This document shows positions 23,500-34,227 of a stretch of 64,000 nucleotides of DNA, piece after piece (the first letter of the stretch is position 1; each line of letters starts with the position of its first letter). The position numbers were made by a program, and so were the translations under genes. Where the stretch lies: the NCBI GenBank assembly GCA_023014485.1, contig JAJOZX010012053.1, positions 1 through 64,000 of the forward strand, in the 5' to 3' direction. The notes beneath the pieces are model-generated. The model was not told the DNA's origin and ran no database searches. It saw nothing but the letters and a program-made list of their open reading frames with translations. The stretch comes from Bathynomus jamesi (taxonomy: Eukaryota > Arthropoda > Malacostraca > Isopoda > Cirolanidae).

Positions 23500-23700
23500 T
23501 TACTGATGAAAATGGGTTTTTCTGGTGTATTTCATGCAATTTCAATTGATTCTGGCCTTTTTAGCCCAACATTTTCCTCCTCTTTAAAGCCCTGAGGAGG
23601 GGGGATTTATCTCCATAATGGTGCATTTGCACCAAAAATAAATGTTAGATTCAATTGAAACCGCGTGAAATACACCAGAAAAACTTATTTTCATCACTAG
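23500..23700. repeat. foldback with about 95-bp spacer
   Basis: TGATGAAAATGGGTTTTTCT, GGTGTATTTCATGC and TTTCAATTGA on the left are matched by TCAATTGAAACC, GCGTGAAATACACC and AGAAAAACTTATTTTCATCA on the right. A second copy of the theme TCTGGTGTATTTT/AAAATACACCAGA seen in the other foldbacks of this window. Confidence 0.75.
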
Positions 23701-23734
23701 TTTGGGTGGATGTGTTCTACTGAATCTTTACCAA

Positions 23735-24735
23735 CAAGCAGGGGTCAGGTAGCTAACTGGTTAGAAGAATGGCTTCGCGCTAGGAGACAGAGGGTCGTAG
23801 TTAATGGTAGTGAATCCGGGTGGTTAGATGTAGGTAGCGGTGTCCCACAGGGTTCAGTGTTAGGCCCATTGCTATTCGTAATTTACATTAACGACATAGA
23901 TGTAGGATTGACTACTAACGTGTCAAAATTCGCAGACGATATTAAAATAGGCAGTAAGGTTGTTAACGAGGACGATAGAAATAGGATCTAAGACGATGTA
24001 AATAGGATCATGGAGTGGACAGATAAGTGGCAGATGCAATTTAACGTAGACAAATGTAAAGTTTTGCATATAGGTTCTCGCAACAATAATTACACGTACA
24101 CGATGGATGATAGGGAGTTAGCGAGCGTTGACGAGGAAGTAGATTTAGGCGTACGCGTATCTAAGGATTTAAAGGTTAGGAACCAGTACCTGGAGTCTTG
24201 CGCAAAAGCTAATAGGATGTTAGGTTTCATAGCGCGTAATTTCGAATTTAAATCGAAGGATATTATATTGCCCCTTTACAAGTCCCTAGTCAGGCCTCAT
24301 TTAGAATATGCCGTTCAGTTTTGGTGCCCGTACTTGCGTGAGGATATTGATAGGTTAGAAAGGGTTCAGCGTCGTGCCACGAAACTTATTCCGTCATTGC
24401 GCAATAAGCCTTATGAAGATAGGATTAAAGAGTTAGACCTGTATTCACTCGAAACTAGAAGATTAAGGGGGGAGCTTATTGAAGTTTTCAAAATCGTTAA
24501 TAACATCGATAACGTAAATTTTGACAAATTGTTCACTTTCGATAATAGTAATACTCGCAATAACGGATTTAAGTTGCGTGACAGACGTTTCATTACTAAT
24601 ATCGCTAAAAACTTCTTTACGTTTAAAGTAATTGATAAATGGAATAATCTTCCCGCGTCAGTCGTTCATTCTACCAGCGTTAATATGTTTAAGAACCGTC
24701 TTGACAGACATTTTAAAGGTATTAACGTTGTTTAA
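23735..24735 (+). pseudogene. CR1-like LINE, RT palm to C-terminus
   Basis: Two open stretches joined by one in-frame stop at 23989. First: [40 protein letters not shown] and SKFADDIKIGS (FADD catalytic pair). Second (24010-24735, 241 codons): WQMQFNVDKCKVLHIGS, EVDLGVRVSKDLKV, LEYAVQFWCPYLREDIDRLE, RRATKLIPSL and WNNLPASVVHSTSVNMFKNR, ending in a natural stop. CpG is frequent and frames are nearly intact, so this is the youngest LINE piece in the window. Confidence 0.8.
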
Positions 24736-24875
24736 AATAAAAAAAAAACAAAGTTAGCAACAGGAGCTCTGGTGGTGGTGTTCGAGGATGAGTCTGATGA
24801 CGATGAATGCCAGCTTGTGACATGCCAGCGTGTGATGCCAGCAATAAAATTATTAAAAAAAAAAATAAAATAATT

Positions 24876-25300
24876 AGAATAACACGAACGTAGATGTAGC
24901 TCGTAGCGTAAACTAACCCACTTTTTGTTTAACTTTACCTACTTTTTTACTTTGCATGTCTGTAACTCTCTCTTCTTGCATGTTTGTAGTTTGCATGGTA
25001 TGACTGTGAGTTAAGACTGTGTTTGCATGGTTTGTAAGCGTTCTTATTTTACTTCTTTTCATCTTTCACCCCTCTCCTATTCTCTCCGACTATTTTTCTG
25101 ACTTGTCGGCAGTGGCCGGCGGATGATGATGGTGAGACTTTTTTCCTCTTTTTCTGAATAAATGTTAACCCACGAATGATAGGTGTTGCTCCTTACTTAA
25201 CCCCGTACTCTTTCCTTTCTCTCTGGCTAACCTTAGAGTGGATCTTAGGGTCTTTGTTAGCCTTAGCTTCTGTAGATCTGTAGATCTTAGTGGAAGGGGA
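24876..25300. repeat. left arm of a 0.4 kb inverted repeat pair
   Basis: TAACACGAACGTAGATGTAG, GCTCGTAGCGTAAACTAACC, CTTGTCGGCAGTGGCCGGCG and GGATCTTAGGGTCTTTGTTAG are present in reverse complement at 27010-27463. This arm directly follows the A-rich tail of the LINE ending near 24870 and precedes a LINE endonuclease fragment. Confidence 0.8.
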
Positions 25301-25419
25301 AATGCTTTGTATGGGAGGCTCCTAGAGGAAAATGCGAGTTCTTTGGGGTTTTGAAAGGTAACTTTAGATCAACAGAGGGCATAAAGGATCAGGGTATTGA
25401 TAAAGTAAATACTGTTAGT

Positions 25420-27000
25420 CTTAAATGCAGATTATGTCAGGAATAGGCATATCAACTATCTAGCCAAAGGTAGGGAATCAGTTAAAACTGAGGGGTTGAA
25501 GTGTTTTTATACAACCGCACATAGTCTTAGGAATAAGAAAAATGAATTATTTAGTTATATGATTAGTGAGGCAGCATTCAATGACACTAGAGCAGAGTAG
25601 GAGTTAAATAGTTATAGAATGGATAGGCAGGGGGGAGAGGTTTGGTCTTGTAAATTAAGAATGATTTAACTTCAGTTCAGAATGATAGTATTAAATTAGA
25701 CAATAGGGTAGAATCAATTTGGGTTGATATCTGTGTTTCAGGCAAAAAGTATATTTGGATAGGTGCATTTTACAAACCTCCAAACCAAATGCATGAAGTT
25801 GATGACAGTATGGTTCAAGAAATAAATAAAGGTTGTAGTGCTAGAACATTAATTATGGGAGATTTCAACTTGCCTCATATAAACTGGAGCTTTTTAGAAG
25901 GAAATTATAGGGAAGGTAACTTATTCATTGGCTGCTACAATGACTGTTTTCTAACACAATTTGTAGACAAACCAACTAGGGATCAAGCAATCTTAAATAT
26001 GTTTCTTTCCAATGATCCTGAACTTATTAGGGAACATGCAGTAGGAGAGTCAATAGGCAATAGTGACCATTGGATCATATGTTTTAAGATAGAATTAAAT
26101 AGGGATCTAGTCAATAATGACCACCTAGTCCTTTGCTTCTCAAAGGGTGACTATAGTAAATTTAGGGAGTTAGGCTCAGTAAAGTGGGATAATGGATTTG
26201 CAAATAAAAATGCTATTGAGATGTGGTCTAGATTCAAAGAAATTTTGGAAGATGTACAATGTAGGTGCATTCCTTTTGAGAACTGTTAGGAATAACAAGA
26301 TTAGGAAACCTTTGTGGTGGAATAAGGAAATAGCTAAAATGATTAAAAATGAAAAAAGGGCATTCAGGGAATTTAAAGGCAGTGACAGTATTTAGGACTC
26401 GGATAATTATAGGCAGTTAAGAATTAAACTAAATAGTTTGATTAGGAAGATCAAAAGGCATAGTGAAATGTAGCTAGAAATAGCAATAAAGATCAAAAGA
26501 AATTCTTAAGTTTGTATAAATATAATAATAAAAAGCATGATAGGATTGGCCCAATACAACATGAAAGGATGTTTGAAAAAGATGAGGATATTGTTGAATA
26601 TCATTCTTATAGTCATATAAGGATGAATGATGTTAGGTGTGATTCTTTCATTGAAGTCAAATAAAGCTGCTGGACATGATCATATATTTGCTAGATTCTC
26701 AGAGAAGGGGAAAAAAGCTTATCTGAGGCACTAACTATTTTGTTTTGCTAGGTCAATTAATTATGCAGAAATACCAGAGGAATGGAAAAATGCAAATGTA
26801 GTACCCATTTACAAAAAGGGTAGTAAGGAGGAGTTTGGAAATTATAAGCCTGTTAGTTTAACATCATTGGTAGGAAAGATACTAGAAAGAATTATAAAGA
26901 ATAATATTAAAGATCATTTGGAGAATTTTAATCTTATTTCAAGTTCACAACATAGATTTAGATGAGGAACGTCTTGTTTGTCTAATTTCTTAGACTTTTT
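25420..27000 (+). pseudogene. CR1-like LINE relic, endonuclease to early RT
   Basis: Near 25500 the plus strand reads TTAHSLRNKKNEL; the frame at 25789-26289 contains LIMGDFNLPHINWSFLEGN and GNSDHWIICFKIEL, the catalytic GDFN and SDH motifs of the AP endonuclease. RT onset near 26760-26990 reads IPEEWKNANVVPIYKKGS and FGNYKPVSLTSLVGKILER in one frame. Multiple stops and few CpG. It stops where the right inverted-repeat arm begins (27005). Confidence 0.75.
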
Positions 27001-27004
27001 AGAG

Positions 27005-27463
27005 TTTGTAACTGATCTACAGATCTAGAGAAACTAAGGCTAACAAAGACCCAAAGATCCACTCTAAGGTTAGCCCGAGAGAAAGGAAAGAGTAGGGGGT
27101 TAAGAGAAGAGAATAAGGGGTTAAGTAAGTAGCAACACCTATCACACGTGGGTTAACATTCATTCAGAAAAAGAGAAAAAAGATTCATCGTCATCATCCG
27201 CCGGCCACTGCCGACAAGTTGGAAAAATAGTCGAAGAGAATAGGAAAGAGGTGAAAGATGAAAAGAAGTAAAATAAGAACATTTACAAACCATGCAGACA
27301 CAGTCTTAACTCACTGTCATACCATGCAAACTACAGACATGCAAGTAAAGAGAGTTACAGACATGCAAGTAAGGAGAGGATAAGAAAAAGAAAAAGGAAA
27401 AAAGTAGGTAAAGTTAAACAAAAAGTGGGTTAGTTTACGCTACGAGCTACATCTACGTTCATG
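27005..27463. repeat. right arm of the 0.4 kb inverted repeat pair
   Basis: Reverse complement of 24876-25300 with small indels. Its outer end CTACGTTCATGTTA abuts a LINE RT sequence at 27464. The arms therefore enclose the 25.4-27.0 kb LINE fragment. Confidence 0.8.
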
Positions 27464-28870
27464 TTAGTCTTGGCAAAAAACTACAGACCCATCAGCCTCA
27501 CCTCCATTATTTGCAAATTACTCGAAAGTATCATTAGAGGTAAAGTTACTGATTTCCTTGAAGAGTGCAACCTTATAAATGATAGCCAGCATGGCTTTCG
27601 AAATGGAAGGTCCTGTCTAACCAACTTCATTGAATTTTATGATGGAGTCCTATTGCATTTGGACAATAAAGAGCCAGTAGATATAGTATACTTAGATTTT
27701 GCAAAGGCATTTGATACTCTTCATCAGGCAAGATTGTTGGTAAAAGTTAGAGCCCATGGTATGAGGTCATATAGCTGACTGGATAGAAGAATGGCTGAGA
27801 AACAGAAAACAGTGTGTTCATCTAAATGGAAATAAGTCTACTTGGAGACCCGTATTGAGTGGAGTCTCACAGGTGTCTGTGCTGGGACCTCTGCTTTTTG
27901 TTGTCTATATAAATGATCTAGAGAAGGGCTTATATCATGTAAAACCTCAAAATTTGCTGATACAAAATTAGGCCATAATGTTAAGTCAGTAGTAGGAGCA
28001 ATGACAATACAAAGAGACTTAGAGTAACAGCCTGGGCAGACAAGTGGGAGATGAAATTTAATGTTGATAAGTGCAAGGTTATGCATATTGAGCCAAACAA
28101 TCCAGAATTTGAATACAATAAGAATGGAATTTGGATTAAAAATGATGATAAAGAGAAAGACTTGGGTGTCACTGTGACTAATGAACTTAAACTCTCAAAT
28201 CACTGTATGGTAATCAGAAATAAAGCAAATGCTAGACTCAATCTCATGCAGAGACACATTGAATACAAATCACCCAATATTATAAAGCAACTATACTGTA
28301 CATTTCATATGTGAAACTCCTCCTCGAATACTGTATTCAATTTAATAGTCCCTATTTGATACAAGATATTGATAAACTGGAAAAAGTACAGAAACGAGCA
28401 AAAAGAATGATCCCCTCTCTAAGAATATTGACATATAAGGAAAGACTGGCGTATCTAAACATGTTCCCATTAAAAAGGAGAGGTTAAGGGGTGATATGAT
28501 AGAGGTGTATAAAGTGATAAATGGGTTGGATAAAATAGATTTTGAGTCTCTTTTCATTAAAGATCACAATAACCAGACTAGAGGTCATAGTATGAAATTA
28601 TTTAAGCCAAGATGTAGAACAAATTTAAGAAAACATAGTTTTACAAACAGAGTAATTAAGTTTTGGAACAGTCTGACAAAAGAAGTGGTGACTTCAGATA
28701 CACTTGATTCTTTCAAAAGAAGGTTGGATAGTTTGATGTCTGCAAGGGACATCTGGTGATGGTGTTTAAGCCCATTTTTATTGCATGAATGGTACTAGTT
28801 TATTTCATATATATTATGTGCATTTGGGTGATAGATCCCACAGCTCAACACAGGTGTTGTGGGATATAGA
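27464..28870 (+). pseudogene. CR1-like LINE relic, RT to 3' end
   Basis: First frame (to 27778): KNYRPISLTSIICKLLESI, SQHGFRNGRSCLTNFIEF and VDIVYLDFAKAFDTLH (first catalytic Asp). Then frameshifts; later pieces 28051-28314 (MKFNVDKCKVMHIEPNN, DLGVTVTNELKL) and 28496-28759 (MIEVYKVINGLDKIDF, FTNRVIKFWNSLTKEVV). Protein overlap with the 25.4-27.0 kb fragment shows this is a different copy. CpG-poor, old. Confidence 0.75.
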
Positions 28871-28966
28871 GAGGCAGCATTTTGGGTTAGGGGATACTCT
28901 AATAGTAATATATGAAATATGACCTTCATTTCGGTAATTATTCGTTTTAGTGCTTTTTCTCCTTTC

Positions 28967-29162
28967 TGAACCAAAACATTTTTCTGGTGTTTTTTGGTGT
29001 GATTTGTTCAAATCTGAACTTCGTTTGTTTGGGAAATGAGCCGTTTTTGAGAAATTTTCAATTTTAAAATTTCTCAAAAATGGCTCATTTCCCAAACAAA
29101 CGAAGTCCAGATTTGAACAAATCACACCAAAAAAACACCAGAAAAATGTGTTTTGGTTCAGA
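28967..29162. repeat. near-perfect 196-bp palindrome
   Basis: Arms of roughly 90 bp: GAACCAAAACATTTTTCTGG to AGCCGTTTTTGAGAAATTTT on the left pair with AAAATTTCTCAAAAATGGCT to CCAGAAAAATGTGTTTTGGTTC on the right; spacer about 7 bp. It is followed at 29160 by GACCTAACCTAACTTAACCT, a GGTTAGG-type block on the opposite strand. Confidence 0.85.
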
Positions 29163-29204
29163 CCTAACCTAACTTAACCTAACCCACGTTTTTTCGCAAT
29201 TTCT

Positions 29205-29315
29205 TACCTTCTTAAATAGCAGCGTTGGGATGTTTGTACAAAATAGCGGCGACCAACAGGAATAAATAAATGATTTCGCCAGGCCCACCAATTTGAACTT
29301 GTTGGCCTAGCCAAT
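29205..29315 (-). pseudogene. downstream part of the interrupted Merlin-like transposase ORF
   Basis: On the minus strand, directly after the target duplication ATTGGCTAG, the sequence reads GQQVQIGGPGEI in the frame set by 37872-38868. VQIGGPG is the conserved run before the first catalytic Glu/Asp of Merlin and IS1595 (ISXO2-like) transposases. After GEI the similarity ends and a stop follows, so the catalytic part of the Merlin gene is lost here. A GTAAG donor-like site occurs near 29205. Confidence 0.6.
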
Positions 29316-31466
29316 AAGGTAGGTTGATTTTCCGCATTTTTTAGATATCGACTTTGGACTAGTCGAGATAGTCAGGGCTTAATATGATAATAACACAAAA
29401 AATTTCAGATCCCTAGCTTTAACCGTTTTTTGAGGAAACCGTTTCAAAAATCGTCAAAAAATCGTATAAAAAAATACCACATTTTCGCAATTTTCGGCCG
29501 AAAAAAACATGCTATTTTCATAACAAAATCCTGAAAAAAGTTAAAATTTTATTGAAAAAAAGTAAAAAAACATGTACAGAGTCAAATAGAAACATTTAGA
29601 TCCCAAGATCATCATAATTTTCACTGTAAGAGCCCTTAGAAGCAAAGGAAGGCCTCATCTGGCGGCTTAGGGCTTTGGCCAGAATGTTTGTGCCTTGATT
29701 CGAGTCCATAAACAGTATGGGAAGCTTCAGATGTCAGCTTCACGGCCCTTTCAACACTCTGAGAATGTGAAGGCAGATCAGGCAGCTCCAGCTTGGTGCC
29801 ATTTAGCAATGCTTCTTGAAGCTCCTGGTCAGAAAAGTCTTCTGTGAGAGCAGGTTCACAGATGCCACTTTGAGAAAGGTTGATTAGTTTTGACCAGTGG
29901 GTAGCTTCAATGTTGATGGCTGTGATCTTCTTCAGCCTCTTCTTGGTTGGCTTCCCACTTCTGAAAGAATAATAATTAATTTATTTTTTATTCCAGTTTA
30001 AGATTTAATCCCTATTAGTCTCAGAATTGCTGATTTAAATTAAACTTAAATTAAAAAAAAGAAAAACCCGCGTTCTATAAATCCCCATAATCGAATTTTT
30101 TTTCAGAAAGAAGGTAAGATTATTTCCATCATCAGAGGGGAAGGGGAGAATTGGGATAAGAAAATGCGAAAAAAAATTTGATTATGGGTTTTTATAGAAC
30201 TCGGGCCTTTTTTTTATTAAATAAATCCCCATAATCAATTTTTTTTTTCACATTTTTTAAAATTAATAAATGCTTACCTGATGGACAGAATTTTCTTGAG
30301 AGCAGCTTCTCTCACTTCCAAGTCATCAGACTTCATCATGGAGTACAGCACATTCTCGGGCAGCAAGGCAAAAGCATTGTACTTCAGGTTCTTGAAAGCA
30401 ACACCCTGGATTTCTTCAGACTGCTGCTTGATCCTCTGGATCATGTTGAAGATGTACAGCTGCTGATTGTGGAACTTGCTGTCCCTTTTGATATCAAACC
30501 AACTGACTGCATACACTTCCACAATGAACTTGATGGCCTGGTAAAGCTTATCCTGTAGTTCTGGAGGGTTAAGCACTTCTGATCCACAGACACATCAATC
30601 TAATTGCCAAAGTCAACCATCTTGCATGGTTTAATGGTCCAATTTTCCAGGCAGCAAATCTTGGGTTGACTTTGCCCCTGGAAATTCCAAGCACATACTC
30701 CAAAAGAAGCCTCTGGTCGCTACTGAGATCATTCAGTGTCTCCTCACTGGATTCCATGTCATCCAGGGGGCCACTGAGTTTGGTGAATTCCACTTGTGGC
30801 AGATTTTGGTAGTCAATTTCACAGAGTTTTCCCAGCGGACCAGTGAAAGCAGTGGGACTTTTGGTACTGCCATCAAGATGCTTGAAAACAGCTCTGAAAG
30901 GAAACTCATTCTGATGGAGTGAACAGCCAATGGTGTGCAATTTCCGCTCAATTTTATTTTCCAGAGCTGTTACAAGGCATCCCTCCCAGCCAGTTTGTAT
31001 TTGTATTGTCAAGGGGGACAGCTTTCAGGGTATGAACACTGTTAAACTCCTCCAAGACACTAGCAACTTCTTCACCAAGAAGAACTCCAGTCGCACCTTT
31101 AATTGGGACGACTCTGTGAGTAAGATATGTTCCACTTTCAGTGTCCTTGTCAACTTTCCCATCAACCCCAATACAAACTAACTTTTCCAGACCCTCATTG
31201 TGCTTTTCATCACTTTTCACTTTCATTCTAGCTTTTTCCCTGTCCATTTTCGATTTATCAACTATTATCTGTTTCACATCAAGGCCAGGCTTAAGCAGGT
31301 CCATAGCTTGTAAGTCCAGGAGGAAGGCATTAGCAAGACTTGCCCCAAGATTGGAAGAAACATCACCCCTGATCAGTTCCATGGCATATCTGGGGGTTTT
31401 CAAAAAGCTGTAACCTACACTTGGGTGCCTCCTTGGCTTGAACTCTTCAGCTTCACCACCAGATGG

Positions 31467-31660
31467 CTGAAATGAAAATAAAAAATAAATTACTAAAGCG
31501 AAAATGGGGGAAAATAGGGGAAAAAGTACGGAAAAATATGGGTAAAAATCGACGAAAATGGGCGGAAATAAGAATAAATTACTAAAGCGAAAATGGGGGA
31601 AATAGGGACGAAAAGTAGGGATAAATTTGGGTAAAAATGGGATAAGATATAAGGAAAAAA
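31467..31660. repeat. degenerate G-rich purine repeat in gene A intron
   Basis: AATAAATTACTAAAGCGAAA followed by ATGGGGGAAA occurs at about 31481 and 31573, and phrases of the type GGGGAAAATAGGGG and GGGTAAAAATGG recur throughout: a diverged tandem repeat of roughly 92 bp. It lies between Tc1 and exon 3. Confidence 0.7.
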
Positions 31661-31663
31661 ATA

Positions 31664-32934
31664 AGCACACCGGACAAAAAATTAGTCACCCCTCTCAGAA
31701 TGTACCTAATAACGTGTGACGGCGCCTCTGGCCTTGATAACCGCACGAATCCGGCGAGGCAGAGACTCTACAAGGTTGTGCATGTACTGAACATCGATTT
31801 GCTGCCACTCGTTCATCAGCCGGTCCCGAAGTTCCGCCAGAGTCCGTGGGTGTCTATTCCTGCGCTTCACTTTCTGTTCCAAATAATCCCACAGATTTTC
31901 AATAGGATTTAAATCAGGGGATTTGGCGGGCCATTCGAGGTGAGACAGTGTTGCAGAATGTTCGTCGTGCCACTCACACACACTTCTCGCCCTGTGCACA
32001 CGGCAATTGTCGTCTTGGAAGACAGGAGTGGCAATGTGATGCTGCTCCTGGAGATGTAGGGCAAAGGGTACCAATTCATCATTTAGTATACGGAGGTACG
32101 CCTGCTGGTTCAAATTCATCGTCACTGGAACGAGAGGGCCCATTTTGTGGTACGAAAAACATCCCCAGAACATCACGGAACCACCTCCAGCCTGAACAAC
32201 ACCTTCGACGCATTCAGGATTAAAGGCTTCATTGGACCTGCGATGTACTCGTCGCCTCCCATCATTGGAGAACAAACAAAAACGGGACTCATCGGACCAT
32301 ATTACACGTTTCCAATCTGCCGCAGTCCAGTTTTTGTGCCTCTGAGCCCATTTATAACGTGCCAATTTGTGACCTGCTGTTAACAGCGGCCTCTTCCGTG
32401 GTACCCTGCTCCAGATGTCCATCGCATGCAGTTCTCGTCGCAATGTCCGTTCGGAAATTGGTCGCTGGAGAACCTCATTGGTTTCTTGGAGCAATTGTTC
32501 TCTGGTTTGAAAACGATTTGCAGTTACTAGACGAGAAGCATGGCGGCGGTCCCTATTGTCGAGAATTGTTTTCCGGCCACAGTTACGCCGTCGATTTTCA
32601 GTTGATTGCGAACTACACCACTCTTTGTAAACTCGCTGGACAGTACCCGTTGACACACCAACAAATTGGGGTACTTCAGACATTTTGTGTCCGTGGGCTC
32701 TGCCAAACACGATGGCTCCTTTTTACCACTGAGTAACGTCTGCCTCACGACCCATTTTGCAGACTATATCCAACACACACTTTGTTCTTCACCACCTCAC
32801 GAAACAGATCTGATCCTGTGTGCTACGTCACCGCTACTTGTCACTTACCAATGCTACATCAGCGCCCTCTGTGTGACCTTGAACTTCCTACTATCGGTGC
32901 TATTAGGGGTGACTAATTTTTTGTCCGGTGTGCT
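31664..32934 (-). mobile_element. Tc1-like element with perfect TIRs
   Basis: TA at 31662-31663 and 32935-32936. The ends AGCACACCGGACAAAAAATT and its complement are identical for 30 bp. Length 1271 bp with a nearly full transposase on the minus strand. It lies in gene A intron 2, eight bases inside the splice donor. Perfect TIRs and frequent CpG indicate a recent insertion relative to the gene around it. Confidence 0.95.
31706..32755 (-). pseudogene. Tc1-like DDE transposase with one early stop
   Basis: ATG at 32755 starts MGREADVTQW, then TAA at 32725-32723 stops it at codon 11; downstream the frame is open to the natural end at 31706. Helix-turn-helix region (VPQFVGVSTGTVQRVYKEW), then the catalytic triad: VIWSDESRFCLF (Asp), VFQDDNCRVH (Asp), SPDLNPIENLWDYLE (Glu, D34E spacing). 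Cuts and joins DNA at TIRs and TA targets in this family. Translation might begin at ATG for MSEVPQF, losing the first helices; otherwise inactive. About 344 codons, the usual Tc1 size. Confidence 0.9.
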
Positions 32935-34227
32935 TATATTACCTCTCCTGATTCTCCTGAGCTGGATTCAAAAGAAATATCTTGTGAAGGTGTGGAGGCA
33001 AAAGTGGCCAAATCCACTTCATGCTGCTGTTGAATCTGGCTCTGTAATCTTTCTGCTTCAGCTGCAGCCCTCTGGTCTCTCTTCACAGCAGCTTTATCCG
33101 CAGATCCCAGCTGGAAAGAGCCCTTGGGTCCTATTTTGGCCCTCTGATCTCTCAAGTATTCCCTCTCTTTACTGGAAGCTGAAATATTAAAGTATATTAA
33201 ATAGCGGATCTAAAATAAGAGATAAAATCCTGAAAAAAAATTGATTATTAATTTCTATTACCAGGGGGGCGGGGAGATTACAGGAGTAAAATGCGGATAT
33301 TTTTCAATTACAAGCATTGAATTTCCTTCCATTTAAAAGGCACCTAATCGCACTAAGTTAGGCCAGTTAAAAGTTAAAAAAATAATAGCATTACCTTCTT
33401 ACTGGGAGGACAAGTGCAGATTATGTGCTGTGTTTGACAATTTTCTTTCTTGCACTTCACAGCATTGTCATCACAGGGACGAACAGGTAGCTTACAGGTA
33501 CAAGCAGAAATGTCAAAAAGTTTATCCAGCTTTTCCTCCAGATTCTGCTCCTGGACTGTAGAAAGAGATTTCCTGTTTATCTCTTTTGCTTTCTTGAAGC
33601 ACACTTTATCCACCAATTTCACTACATAATATTCCTCATACAGGGGCAGCCGCGGGTTCACTGCCTGCCAGATCTCAATCACATCCTTTGCTATCATTTT
33701 AGCAATATCATAGTCTTTCAAGTCCGGGTGGCTGTTTTGGAGGAAATAACTGTACTGAATAACTTGACGGAGGGTAGGATGCTCTGTTTTATCCAAAGGG
33801 GAAGGCTGGCCACTGAATTTTTTGGCACTATCACTTCGAGTTAACACTGCAGACTTCCGTTTTTTACCCATTTTTATGAAATATCTGAAAATAAACAATT
33901 AAATGAACGCATCATAAAATAACTTAATTTAATACACATTTTATAGGTAAATATCATTAAAAATTACAAAATAATACACTAATAAACATCTATAATGCAT
34001 TTACAATAAGTTTCAAGCATCGTTTTGTAAAAAAAGCCGAATTTTAATTGATTATTTTGATGAAATAAGGTCCGATATTTTGTTTGTTTACATTGCGCGA
34101 ATGCCGCGCGCGCGATTTTATGCGTAAAATTCGGCAATTTTACAACTTAAAAATAATTAACAATTCTCAAAAAATACAATCATTTTCACAAATATGAGTT
34201 GGTGCAACGTTTTTTATACATTAATAC

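Larger units (their letters stand above)
21610..23727. mobile_element. 2.1 kb TIR element with TTA target duplication
   Basis: Left end AGATTCAGTAGAACACATC and right end, reversed, AGATTCAGTAGAACACATC are identical for 19 bp and continue with few mismatches to about 28 bp. TTA flanks both ends (21607-21609, 23728-23730). A 3-bp TWA duplication is typical of PIF/Harbinger, but I see no transposase or MYB-like gene, so this would be non-autonomous. The interior holds a tandem duplication, inverted copies and a foldback. Confidence 0.65.
29596..33871 (-). pseudogene. gene A: four-exon transposon-like gene, unnamed family, frameshifted
   Basis: ATG at 33871. Exons by consensus splice sites: 33871-33395 (donor GTAAT), 33178-32943, 31466-30278 (acceptor TTTCAG, donor GTAAG) and 29960-29596 ending in TAA. 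Exon 1 is Lys-rich with a Cys-rich end (CTCKLPVRPCDD, CPPSKK). Exon 3 carries CIGVDGKVDKDTESG (candidate first Asp), DNTNTN (second Asp), GCSLHQNEFPFRAVFKHLDG, TAFTGPLGKLCEI, LSSDQRLLLEY and GPLNHARWLT. Exon 4 has ELPDLPSHSQSVERAVKL. One-base frameshifts near 31000, 30590 and 29680 and a phase problem at the exon 1/2 junction make it non-functional. An intron holds a Tc1 element. Gene C at 56.5-57.9 kb is the same family. A nuclease/transposase role with an RNase H-like fold is inference. Confidence 0.65.

Noticed and set aside
21610..23727. LTR retrotransposon
   Set aside because: The matching ends are inverted, not direct, there is no TG...CA boundary, and no gag or pol fragment.
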